Source: Trichobilharzia regenti
Lineage: Eukaryota; Platyhelminthes; Trematoda; Strigeidida; Schistosomatidae
Assembly: GCA_944472135.2 (NCBI GenBank)
Contig: OX235270.1
Location: forward strand, 135,237,632 to 135,301,631
Length of the DNA stretch: 64,000 bases
Direction of reading: 5' to 3'
Position 1 is the first letter of the stretch, and each line of letters opens with the position of its first letter. Made by a program: the position numbers and the translations under genes. The notes under the pieces are model-generated. The model saw only the letters and a list, made by a program, of their open reading frames with translations. It was not told the DNA's origin and did no database searches. Below, piece after piece: positions 23,971 through 36,000 of this stretch.

Positions 23971-25008
23971 ATGGAATAAATAATATACATGAGGCAGTCG
24001 AAGTTCCTCGAGGCATAAGAGACATAAGGATAAAACATGATACTGGTTGGGCGGGGGATAGTTCATATGATAACATCAGTCAATAGAGTATTGTTAATAA
24101 ACAAAATGTGTCACTAAAATTTAATGACCTTTAGATAACAGCCAAAGGATTCTATATTACTTCATATGGAAAGTATTAACCAGGTAAGAAGTGAAGGAAG
24201 GCCAAAATAAACAGATTTAGTGACTTAGCCTAATTGACAAGGTTGACCAGAGTTCACCTAAAATTGAAACAAGGTCAAGGTCAATGTCATGAGGAGTGGA
24301 AGTCTAATAATGGAAGAGGAGTTCAAATAAAATTTATAAAAAAAAAATATTGGGGTCAAACGTGAAGATATGTCAGATCCGTCATAGGGTTAACATTTGA
24401 TGGACAATTTTTTCAATCTTATTTTTGTAATTTCTAAATTCCTATTCACTCATAGTGAAAAACAACAGATTGACAGAAGAAATATATTCCTTTTGATACA
24501 GTTATTCCCCTTTTTGAATTTGAATAAAGCAAAAACAACAGTTTTTGCAGAATAATATAGTAACATCATTTATTTCGGTGACTTCTCATCAGCTGCTTAC
24601 AGCCTAAATAATTATCAGGTTTACTTACAGAAAAGTTTTAGCATACTTGTAGATTCTACATAATGTCAGATGATAGGAGGTTCTGGACTTATTGAACAGT
24701 GCTCAGAAAATTACGCTTATATTGTTTTTGCACGTGGAGTTAAGGTTTAAGTAAACTAAATGCATGCATGCAATGGTAAAGGAGTTATGTAATAAAGACG
24801 GGAGATGAGTAGGATGGTGAGTAACTAACAGATTGGGTATCTGCCGAATTTCGATTGAACTAGCGAGCACATTGTCCGGTGGGTAGACAGACAGGAATCA
24901 GTCAAATCGCAGGGAATGCACTAGCCTGTTATCACCTTTAAAATTTCTGTGAATCAATACAGACTTTTTTCTATTCACTGTCGTATTTTTATGAAAAGTA
25001 GTGACACA

Positions 25009-25454
25009 GACTACATTTCGGATGAACTGAAGGATGACTTCTACTTGAAAATGACTAGTTAGCTGCAAAAAGTAAAATGAGCAGATATAGTTGTTTTAGC
25101 AGGCGACTTCAATGCCCGAGTAGGGAAGCTGTGCCAGACTGAGAAGTATATAAGTGGTACGTACGGAGTTCCTTGCCGACTAACCGACAACAGTGATCGT
25201 CGCCTACAGTTCTGTTGAGATAATCATCTGTTCCTAGCCAGCGCTAACTTTAGGCACAAATAGAGAGCTCTATCACCAAATCAATGCTGGACTCAGATAG
25301 ACCACATAGCGATAGGGTATGGTTGGCGAGGGTCAGTAGAAAGTTATCGCTCCTTCTGGAACACGTGCGTAGATTCCGATCACGCCCTGGTTCGTACACG
25401 TTAATGCTTACGTCTAAATTGACATAAAAAACTGCTGGCAGCGAAACAGTTACG
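25009..25454 (+). repeat. 446 bp direct duplicate of right-arm interior
   Basis: 25009-25454 is identical by eye and in the same orientation to 19281-19726, a piece of the decayed RTE endonuclease region. It starts exactly where the inverted duplication ends. It is probably a rearrangement by-product rather than an independent LINE insertion, because it has the same internal lesions and both ends are internal to the element. Confidence 0.9.
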
Positions 25455-25479
25455 GCCCTAACTAGATCACTAGTGTTAT

Positions 25480-25730
25480 TTGTTTACACTGCTTTGGAGG
25501 TCTGAAGGCGATGTCATACTGTGGGTAATCAGATGGATAACATGATTCCCGCCTTCGGACTACCTAATAAAAAAGCTATGCTACCTCCCAGCTCTAAGGA
25601 AGGACGGGTTAGAAACGGCCTACCACAAAAACTGTGCATCCCGATTCAACATGTGACAGTCCGTAACCACGTGCATCTGCTGTCATATCGAGCAGTGAAG
25701 CATATGAGCTGTTGACTGTTTGATTGTTGA
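25480..25730 (+). mobile_element. Possible RTE 5' untranslated fragment
   Basis: Loose similarity to the RTE 5' region at about 18370-18555: both contain a CTGTGGG-like start, a GCTATGCT-CTCC stretch, a CATCCCGA segment and GTCCGTAACC in the same order. The match is diverged and I have only compared it by eye. Confidence 0.35.
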
Positions 25731-25739
25731 AGCTCGTCA

Positions 25740-26930
25740 CCCAGAGAAATGCACAATGACTTAAAGGAAGTACCAGGTTGCTCAACTTCACCAAATGCGC
25801 GTCAACTGTTTACTGAGAATACTTTTGATAAAAACAACGTATTGCTACTATTCATTTTAATAGGTCACTGGCACATAATTTACAGTAACATAAATGTACA
25901 AAAGAAACAAACACCACTATGACTGATTTGATCAAATAAAACCACCTATGACTGCAATACACTCGTGAAATTAAATAGTCCGTAATCAGCATGCTTTTAT
26001 GACGCTGTTGTGAAGCCAAAGTCAAACACATCACAATACCTCCCAACCCCCGAACGAACGAATAAAATCCTTTATAGTTTTATAAGGTCAGCTCACTAGC
26101 TGTCAACTATAACGTTGAAAGACCGATGGCTAACTGTGACACGCATTGAAATTTTACACATTCCTTACTTCGTTACTTCCCGACCAGTTACACAAAGAGT
26201 CACATTAAACTCCAAGAAAGGATGCGAATTCATCACCAGTACTTCCATAATTGTTAACCCATAGGTAAACTCGCATGTTTATACAAAGTGTCAATGCACA
26301 ATAAATAATAAGCACAGATCAAAATGTGAATGAGAGTAGGAAATCTACACATAAAACGTTTCAGAAGTGGACAAAACATATGGAAACACAAGTGGAAGGT
26401 AAGACTGAAAAGGATAGTACTTCAGGAATCGGAATTCATCGCAACATATAGGGGTTTAATATGCAATTAATACACATACACTGTTAGCGTGTAATGTGCA
26501 AAATATTATTGAGGATTGTAAATATGAACAAATGAAACAACCTAACAAATAAGAAAAATAGAAGTCTACATTTCCACATAAACTCACATACACGTGTGTG
26601 GAAGTTTATAGCATTGGACAAGATAGATAATACAGAATAAAGCAGGACGACAGTATTCAAGATATATCCCCAGACTAAAGTATATTAGAGTAATAAGACA
26701 ATCACAAAGTATCGACTGAAGACAAGAAATAAAGCAGTTCATTGGTCAATCAACAGCATAATTAGCATAATATTATACAATAATTAATCATTTGACTGAG
26801 GCATAACTGAAAGCACATGCGTTAACAGTATTTGTGTACAAACAGAATATTTGAAGGAACAATGCAGGCATTTGATAGTGTGGGATACAAATGTATACAT
26901 GAGCAGTCTCCAAATGTTTGGTCATAGGGC
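25740..26930. other. Intergenic sequence downstream of eIF4G
   Basis: AT-rich, with no long frame and no repeat shared with the rest of the window. It separates the rearranged repeat block from the 3' end of the eIF4G gene. Confidence 0.55.
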
Positions 26931-26932
26931 AA

Positions 26933-26938
26933 TTTATT
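26933..26938 (-). promoter_or_regulatory. Candidate poly(A) signal of eIF4G
   Basis: AATAAA on the minus strand, 17-22 bases downstream of the eIF4G stop codon. If used, the 3' untranslated region would be very short. The sequence is AT-rich, so a chance match cannot be excluded. Confidence 0.45.
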
Positions 26939-26954
26939 AAAACGTGAAGTATGG

Positions 26955-29900
26955 TCATAAGTTCCGTAGTTCAGGGTTACCGGTAAGAATCTCGTCTACC
27001 AAGCCATTACTATCACTTTTTTTCCATTGTGACAATGCATCTGCCGATATGACCTTCTTTTCAACTAAGGATGAAAGCCATGGTGCAATCAGAGCTAAAA
27101 TGAAAAAAGAAAAGTGTACCTCATTGTTAACTAAATACTGAGTGTACGGGGTATTTGTTGACGTTCGTCTGGAAAATGACGTAGTTTGGAAATAAATCAA
27201 CACCTTACTGAAGATCAATCAATAGAATGATTGATATTTCAACCGATTAAATATGTGTATTTACCTTTATTAATCGACGAGTCCTGGAAACCGAAAAGGA
27301 CATGAAATTCTCTGTCAGGTTTGTGATCAATCAAAATGTGGAGAGACATCACAGTTGCGTCAATTCCCGTCCTTGACTGATCTAAATGTTTAACATACGA
27401 TAAAAAAACATGATAAAATGATACTAGAATATGTGAAACAATGTTGATATATTAATAACTACTCGGCGTTTTGGCTAAACTAATTGCTTGAATAAACACC
27501 ATAGATAGCGGTAACTTATATATAGAGAAGTCAAGTGGGTATATCTAGGCAACAGTGATGATAAACAGCAATTCAAAACACATGCGAAGTTCACATACGG
27601 CAGAGATAAAAGATAAAGTAAGCTGTCTGTAAATCTACTGAAGTGCGCTTTACCCTAATCCTTACTTAACTTATTAATCAGAAATTCAATGACCAGATAA
27701 GATTTTCGAACTAAACCATTGCAGAAATTACATATTGATTTGCATAGCAGGGAATAGACACGACTAACAAAAATAATCAGTTATTCAAATAGAATATAAT
27801 GGTAATTCATAAAAGTTTCACAGGATAGGAAAGCATGAAAAAATGTTGCTAAGGGCATTAATAACATACCGGAAGATTTAAGGAGAACTGGCATTATCGA
27901 CTGCATGAACCACTTGGATAGATTACTTTGAGACAATTCATTGAAGTACATGCGTACCTTTTCAGAGGAAACGGAAGGATTAGTGACAAGATCGGTTAGC
28001 TCCCTGAGTTTTCTGCATTCAAAGTCATACACACCAGCCATTGTGAACTCTATAGATCGCTCGTACACGAAATTCCAAGTTTTATCCGAAGGAACGCCAA
28101 GTTTGGCCCACATGAAATTACAATTTCGAAGTTTTAACACTAACTTATCAATAGTTGTATTCTTTTTGCTTAATGAAATACAATGAGCCATCAACTTAGA
28201 AGCTCGATCCTCAGAGCGAACAGGTTCTACTAGCTCCAGCAACACAGCCATATAATCCGATTCTCCGGATATAAGATGATGGAGAATTTCTGCTATATAC
28301 AGCCAACCTTGGGGATAATCAGCAGTCCAGTCCGAGTCACAAAGTTTGAAGAAATTTTCACATCTGAAAAAGTAAAAAGGGTATGTATTGAAGAACTGAT
28401 CATACGATGTATCTACATAGCGTAGAAATAAAGGTGCGGAAGCGGCACGAAAATACAATACTTCGAGTCCAATGAAAATAATGATACTGAAACTTTAAAA
28501 AATTGCAAAGAAATGAACGACATTTGATAATTAGGTTTTTCCATAGCCTGGTATACACAATTTAACTGTATCATAACAAAATAAAAATATCTGAATTTTG
28601 GAAAATAAAAAACTCACGCTGTTATAATATCATTTTCTTTGAGGACTTTCTTGCGGAGTAAATCTACACACAGATGACCGGTTGCGTAACGCTCTTTAGA
28701 AGTGCGATCCATTAAAAGATCGAATATATTGTGGAGCAAAGCTGACCGTTCATTTGGTTTACATTCAACAATACAGTCGTGCTAAATAAGGATGGTAGAC
28801 AAACAAAACATGGCGATTGTAGATCATAAAATGCATTAAACTCATTTGCAACACAAATGTAGTGTTTACTCAATAACGCACAAGTGCATGAAGGACCTTG
28901 AACAGCAGAATCTGTCCAAACTCACATACTACTCTACTCCCAATTTAGTAATACCGGTTTCTCGAGATTTCACAAAAACAAAATTTTTAAAGGATGGTAT
29001 TTTTCACTCTAAAACTTATATGGGTTGGTTTACAAGCAGCTATACAAACTTGTATAGCAAATTCAGAGCGGCGAGTAATACTTTTTTGAAATACTGGCAC
29101 TAACAGTGGATGTGGAACTTCAATGGGCAACCTAATTAAATCATAGTATGCATGTTTTATCCGACTCACTGGCACCAACTTTACGTAAGTTAAGCTTTGA
29201 AAGCTCTCACAATACCATGGGTCAGTACACTAAAGCAGGTGAATACATTGACAGAATAATTATTTAGTTGTCAACTCTTGCAATTACGTTGGGTGACCAA
29301 CTATTTTTCATACATTGTTACTTCCCAAATGCTCTGATTTATCTTCATTACCTACAGACAATGACGTCTGAGCTTTTTTCAGTATTTAAAAAACATGACC
29401 ACACACACCCTTGCAGACATGTCAAACTTTGAAGAGCCCCAAAAAAGATACTTTTGCCGACTTGTTATTAAATACAAATAAGTCTACTTAGGGAACAATT
29501 TAACCAAAAAATGACTAAAGTGAACAAATCCGCAAATATTGTAGTTGAAAAAACATCTTTATTTCCCGAAAGACGTTATTGAAAGGGATACTGGTTATAT
29601 TCCGAACCACCTGGTTGCTTCAAAATTGCAACGTCTTAGTCACTAAGATAGGAAATCTTGAACATTTCCCGAGCGTCAGTTGGCTGGTTGAAAACAGAGC
29701 AGGCTATGAACATTCAACAAAAGTATTTTTCTCATCCCAGTAGCATGTCGTTGTACGAAAAGGTGACTACATGATCATAAAATGAGAAAAACACAATGCC
29801 TATTTCATGCTATTTAAATGTATCATAAAAAAGGACGTACACATTCACTTTCAGAACGCAAAACGGTTTCTACTACTGTGCGTGCCATTCGTTTTGTATC

Positions 29901-30048
29901 CTCCAGCATTGATTCATAATCTTTTTGTTTCGGTTTTTGTATAACTGGCAAAGGATTTGCCCATGCACCTTGTGGGCCAGGAGGCATACGTGGGGATGAT
30001 TCACGAGAACGATGAAGTAATGAATTTTGTTGATTCTGCTTGGCGTGA
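26955..30048 (-). CDS. EIF4G: eIF4G exons 11-15: MA3 and C-terminal W2-like region
   Basis: Exons 30048-29841, 28781-28618, 28363-27870, 27381-27265 and 27130-26955. MA3 (a second eIF4A-contact HEAT domain in animals) covers about residues 725-880, with [17 protein letters not shown] and the diagnostic [13 protein letters not shown]. The last two exons resemble a W2/AA-box region: [16 protein letters not shown], then [18 protein letters not shown], ending PELRNL and a stop at 26955. Acceptors upstream of 27130 that I considered give immediate stops, so the 27130 acceptor is favoured by phase. The W2 call is weaker than the MA3 call. Confidence 0.85.
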
Positions 30049-33000
30049 CTAAATGCATAATTAAGGAAAACAGGAAACAAATTGATCCAATGCTCAAATA
30101 CTACATTAAAAACAGGATGACTACAATTTAACATTATATATTCGCGTAAAGTCCGACATCTACTGTCGTCAGATACATTTAACTGAGTTAATATTTCCTG
30201 TGATGATATGGATTTTTAGTACAAACGGTATGTGAAACGCACAGACACATCAGGCGATTGTTCTCCCATGCAATCTTATACAGTACACCGAGCATACCGA
30301 AACCACTACCTTAACCTTCCATACTCCTGTGAGATTATTAGAATAAGTTATCAGATGTCCACAATCTATGTTCACTTTCATAGTGATGCCAATAGGTCCG
30401 AGGAAGTAGCTTATTGGTTAAGGCACTCGACACTTAGTAAATGGATCTTGGGTTTTGAAACTTACTGTCTTTACTTCGTCCTGTGTATTTAGTTGGTATC
30501 ATCATTCCTCACACAATCAGTGTGGCTGCCAGGTTGATGAGATACCTAACCGGTCAGATAAAATAATTGGTGTCAACACACAATGATCAACGTTACAAAA
30601 ACGATAATCGAGCATTTCGCCAATATCATGACCTAATCATTCACCGAAATCGATGTAGATTTACAAACACTAGGCAAATTTCGCATATATGCAGTTCTTA
30701 AAGCAGTATCTGCCACTGTAAATTAGAAATGTACAAAACGACCTTCAATGATGCAGCGTCAAGGCTACGTATCTGTCAAGCTACTTTGTTTTCCTGATCC
30801 TAGAGATTCAAAGTTTTAATAGATAACCTGCTGTTCACCTTGCTTTAGTTTTTGCTTCTGATTCAGGGAGGTTTGAGGAAAAGATGCTGCAGTATCCCGA
30901 TAAAGAAAGTCATGAGTTCAGAATGTCATAACACGAATTAACGCGGCAGAAAATACGCTTATTTTGCCTATGACAGACATTCCTGTATTATGACGATTCT
31001 GTTATAAAAATATACTAGTAGCAGGAAAATAGGAACATACAACTTACCTGTCTTCAGAGGGACGAAGCAGGCCACTTCCTTGAGTCCAGTTCGCTACAGT
31101 AGGTCCAAGTTTCCGGGAATCATAAGACTGTGGTGTCACAGCCAAACTAGAAGGAGTAAGTGGATTCACAGATTGCACTGATTTACGCTCTGAAAATTGA
31201 AATAAGTCTATTGTGCACTTACTTGGATCTGGCGGAATGAAATTTCTCCTTCCTTTGTCATCCACATTTCGTCTAGGAGTATCAATCTGTGGTTGAAGTT
31301 GTGTCGTATCCATTGGTTTCCAACCACGAGATCGAAATTCTACGAGCTCTTGTACTTTGTACATTTGATGAGTTTCTAGTTTTTTCGAATCTTTATATTG
31401 TTCAAGTCGTTTAAAGCATGAATCCAAAATGGTTTTGCAATTTTGTTCAAGATCCTTGCCACACAAATTTAGGAAAATAATAAGTGAAGGTAGTGCTTCT
31501 GGTTCTGAGGAATCTCTCAGCTTTTTTAAGCATTCTGTTATGGTTTTTATTGGAATAAATCCAGCGAGATAAAGTTCAGCAATAAACGTTATATTCCCGT
31601 AATAGGATTCTGTTTTTTTCAGAATACTGGTTTCACGATCCTCTTCAAACATTCTTTTCACTGAATCGTCTTTAGCTGCAGCAATTTTAGCGTCGATAGT
31701 GGTATTTAATTCATTTATAAGGACCTGAAGCGTAACTAATTAATATCAAGACATACCTCTAGTCGTTTGTGGAACAACTCTTGTGTTAGTTGCAAAATAA
31801 GGACCGAAAACTTTTCTGAACCTTGTACTTCCAACTAAAAACATTATTATGGTTCACGTAACTTACCCCTTTGAGTTGCTTGCACAGATTCGCAAACACC
31901 TTACTGTATTTGGACTGTCTGATACCCTGAAAAACAAGAAAACACAAAAACTTAAAAACGAACTACTTTCACTGTCATGAATCAAAATCTACGCATGAGG
32001 GATAAATACTGTCATACTGCAAGTGTTTAAACTAAAGTCAATTTCTCCTAAATGAGTTATGTGCATTTACATGGCAGGCTGATATGACTTTAAAAGTATT
32101 CAGGAGGGCACGACTCATTTAAGAAACCGATAATTCAGCATGAGTGACCATATTAACCCACGGAACATCGAGACTCATTGATGGATACAGGTTTCAAAAT
32201 TTTTTCCAACCCTGAATATTATTGTTCACAGTACAGTCACGCATTTCGCCACAAAAATCAGTGAAAACATATCTTCGGTGAAAATGTTAATCAAGTCCCT
32301 TCGGTCTGTCTTTCAGACAGGACCGACCTTTTAAATCCTACTTTTGGTCTTATTCACTTAATATTCATATAATAAAATTTTCTTCAGTGGTTTCAACCAT
32401 CAGTTATTAAGTTTGTGAGCATTTGTATGAGGACAGGTTCAACCCGACGGCTGCGTAAACCAACCTCAATCCACGGCCGGCCATTGTTTACGAAATACCA
32501 GTGGTTTGACAAAAAACTACTCCCGAAAGCGTTGAGCATACCTGAGCACGCTTCTCTATCGCAGATACCTTAACTGACTGTATCTCGCTTATATCTATCA
32601 TGCATAGTATGTTTAATATTCAAAATGCAGAACTTCACTTAGTATCCATATACTGGAACCACTTATTCCGCTCACTTAGTTTCATGAGTGGGGCGAACAA
32701 CTTTTCGCTGATCTTATGTATGCCGAAATGTCTGTTTTCGACATAGAACTTTGCATATATGTGCGGCAGTTCAAGTCTCCACACTCCATGTACCGCACAA
32801 AGCAAGAGAAGAAAGAAGAAATGCATAATAGAGACAGTAAACAGGTGTCAGACAAAGGAATAGTAGTATCGAAGAACAAAACAGTTTCATTGGAAATCAC
32901 AAGTCACAAGGAGTTGATGCATCTGCGCCATCATTGAGAACGATAGCATTGAGCCGTGTCACTAACTGTTTCCAACCACTGGGCCTTACCGTCCCGAGGA

Positions 33001-36000
33001 CCCCAACCAGGAAGTCTACACCTTCCTACCTGGCTTAGACTAACTGTTGTAGATTTCATTGACTGGTGCCATGTTTCGGTTTGACCACCGCTAGCTCTTT
33101 TCCAGCCTGACCAGTTCTATGTCAGCTAACATTGCCCATTGTCGAGGAAGGCGATGAATAGGCATACATAACACATATCTTAACCATCTCAGTTTATGTA
33201 ACTTCACAACCTCGTCGATTGATTGCTCCTCCTTACCTAGAACTTGACATCCAACCTCAATATTGCTCACCTCATTATACCATTTCATACAGGAGATAGA
33301 AAGGATATATCCACCTATAAGAAGTGTAAAGTGAGTAAAAACCCATCACTAATTATCTGAGCAATGCAACTCAGTACCATAATACTAGGCAGAAAACCAC
33401 CGCGTAGGTAACCTTACTGATGCAACAATTCATTCACAATTTAGGTCTCAACCAAAAGCTGCTACCTTGACGTGGTGGTCAGGCTTAAACACAGCAATGA
33501 CCTAATCAAGCTATACTGGCTGAGACTTATGTCTCTTGAGGTCTTACCCTGCCAGAAAGGTTGTTTTGGATAGCGGCTAAACAAAATGCAGCTACCCAAT
33601 CCAATATTATGATTCAAACAAATTCACAAAATTTCATGCCGGATCGGCCGTGGCCCGTATTGACAACGACCGCGCTTCCTGCTGCCGTGTCACAGGGCAG
33701 GAGTGTTAAATATGCTACTGAGGCACACAAAACAACAAAAAACAAACAAAAGTAGGCCGCGTGTGACCGACCACAAGCAGTTGTCCCCTGGGCTCTGCGG
33801 TCACGCAACCAACTTCCACGGTATGGGCAGCCGGGAAGTAACAATCGCCCTCACAATCCGAAACGCACGCGAAACCTCTCTATTACTCACTCATCTTTGT
33901 CTTCATCTTGCCTTCCTTCCACTGATGCAACTCCTCTACCACCACCGATAGCCTCCTAAAGCCACGCTACCAATTTCATATAGGAGCATTCAATGTTAGG
34001 ACACTTTGCCAAATGGGACAACAAGCATCACTCGCCAAGACTCTGGCATCCCGAGCCATTGATGTATGTTGTGTTTCAGAAACACGCATACAAGACCCAA
34101 GTGTGGTTATTTACCTAACCACACTTGGCCAACAGGATGAATCTTCAAAATTCACCTTTAGGGTGTCAGGAGATGCCACAGCCAGTTCACGAGGATTAGC
34201 TGGCGTAGGGATAGCTTTGAGCACTAGGGCAGAAAAAACATTGCTTGACTGGATCCCGGCAGATAGTCGTCTGTCTGTCTGTTTTCGACATAGAACTTTG
34301 CACAAATGTGCGGAAGTTCAAGTCGCCACATTCCGTGTAGATAGTCGAATGTGTGCTGTCCGTCTGAACGGGTCAGTAAAAAGGAGAAAGGACTGCACTA
34401 CTCGCCGATGCCTTTTCGTAATCTCCGCCTACGCCCCCACTGACTGCAGTTCGGATGAAACGAAGGATGAGTTCTACCAAAAGCTGTCTAGTTTGGTGAG
34501 AAAGGCTAAACGCTCAGATATAGTCGTTCTAGCTGGTGACTTTAATGCTCAAGTAGGGAAATTGTGTCAATCTGAGAAGGATGTCGGTGGCACCTATGGA
34601 GTTCCGTGCCAGCGAACCGACAACGGTGACCGTCTCCTACAGTTCTGTTCAGATAATCATTTGTTTCTTGTAAGCACTAACTTTAAACACAAGGAGAGAC
34701 ACTGTTTAACCTGGCGACCCCCATCATCAAACCAACGCTGGACACAAATAGACCACATAGCAATAAGCTATCGTTGGCGTGGGTCGGTAGGAGATTGTCG
34801 CTCCTTCTGGAACACGTGTGTAGATACCGATCACGCACTGGTCCGGGCTCGTGTGTGCTTACGACTGAACGGACGTAGGAAACAGCTGGCGGTAAAACCA
34901 TCACGTCCCCAGCTCGATCAGGAAACTAAATCCCTATTTGAGGAAGAACTAGCTAAACGCATATCTGAGTTCGACAGCTGTGCTCACCCTGGAGAAGCCT
35001 GGAAGAATATTCAGTCAGCCATAGATACAGCTGTAAAAGCTGTGAATAAGGCAAATCCAAAGGTGAGTAAAAACCACTGGATTTCGACTGCCTCATCCGA
35101 ACTGATAGATGCTAGAAGACTTATTCCGGCGAGCTCCGAATTCAATGAGGAGCGAAAGCTGCACAAAAGGAAACTTACTAAAAGTCTCCGCAAGGACCGT
35201 GAACAGTGGTGGGTGACAAAGGCGAAAGAGATGGAAAAAGCATCGGCGATAGGCAACACTAGGCAACTCTTTAGACTCATCAGAAACGGGTGGGAGAAGG
35301 CAAATCATAAGTGAGACTATTTCTGAGAAAAATGGCTCCTTAATTAGCTCTCAGGATAGACGCCTTGAACGCTGGAAAGAACACTTTGAGGGACAATTTA
35401 ACTTGCCTACAGCCACACTGAACCTCCCCGACATCCACCACACACCGAATGGGATATAGACACTGGTCCGCCGTCTGTAAGTGAGGTCACAAAAGCTATC
35501 AGTAATTTGAAACGAGGCAAAGCGGCAGGACCCGACGGAATTATTCCGGAGGTGTTTAAATATGGGGGTGACATACTAGTTTGTAGATTAACTGAGGTAC
35601 TAGGCAAAGTCTGGGAATCAGAGACAGTGCCATCAGACTGGGGTAAGTCACTTATTATACCGATATTCAAGAAGGGAAACAAGTCCTCGTGTGATAATCA
35701 TAGGGGGATCAGCCTAACGAACATAGTCTCTAAAATCCTAGGCTCAGTAATCATGCATAGACTAAGCAGAACTCGGGAGGAACAGACAAGGGAAAATCAA
35801 GCAGGCTTTAGACCAGGTAGAGGGTGCATAGATCATATCTTCACTCTTCGACAGATTCTAGAACATAGACACACTTTTCGGCGTCCAACAATTGTCATAT
35901 TTCTTGACTTGAAGGCGGCCTTCGACTCCGTGGATCGAAAGGTACTATGGCAATGTCTGACTGTGAAGGGAGTGCCAAGAAAGTACATTGCACTAATCAA

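Larger units (their letters stand above)
15843..25008 (-). repeat. Right arm of giant inverted duplication
   Basis: Reverse-complement copy of 1033-9800. It is 9166 bp long because of a 398 bp segment at 17488-17885. Its inner edge (15843) falls in the middle of an RTE linker region: coding similarity starts abruptly at the edge and the neighbouring spacer shows no RTE similarity. At the left inner edge the same RTE continues without a break. Its outer edge (25008) abuts a direct copy of its own interior. Both facts suggest this arm is the derived copy. Confidence 0.95.

Noticed and set aside
1033..25008. Simple fold-back read artefact from long-read sequencing
   Set aside because: Such artefacts produce arms meeting at a point. 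Here a unique 6 kb spacer separates the arms, and one arm has a private 398 bp segment. Other assembly errors are still possible.
34111..34305. Minus-strand frame in the RTE endonuclease
   Set aside because: Shadow of the endonuclease ORF; the sense strand shows all catalytic motifs.
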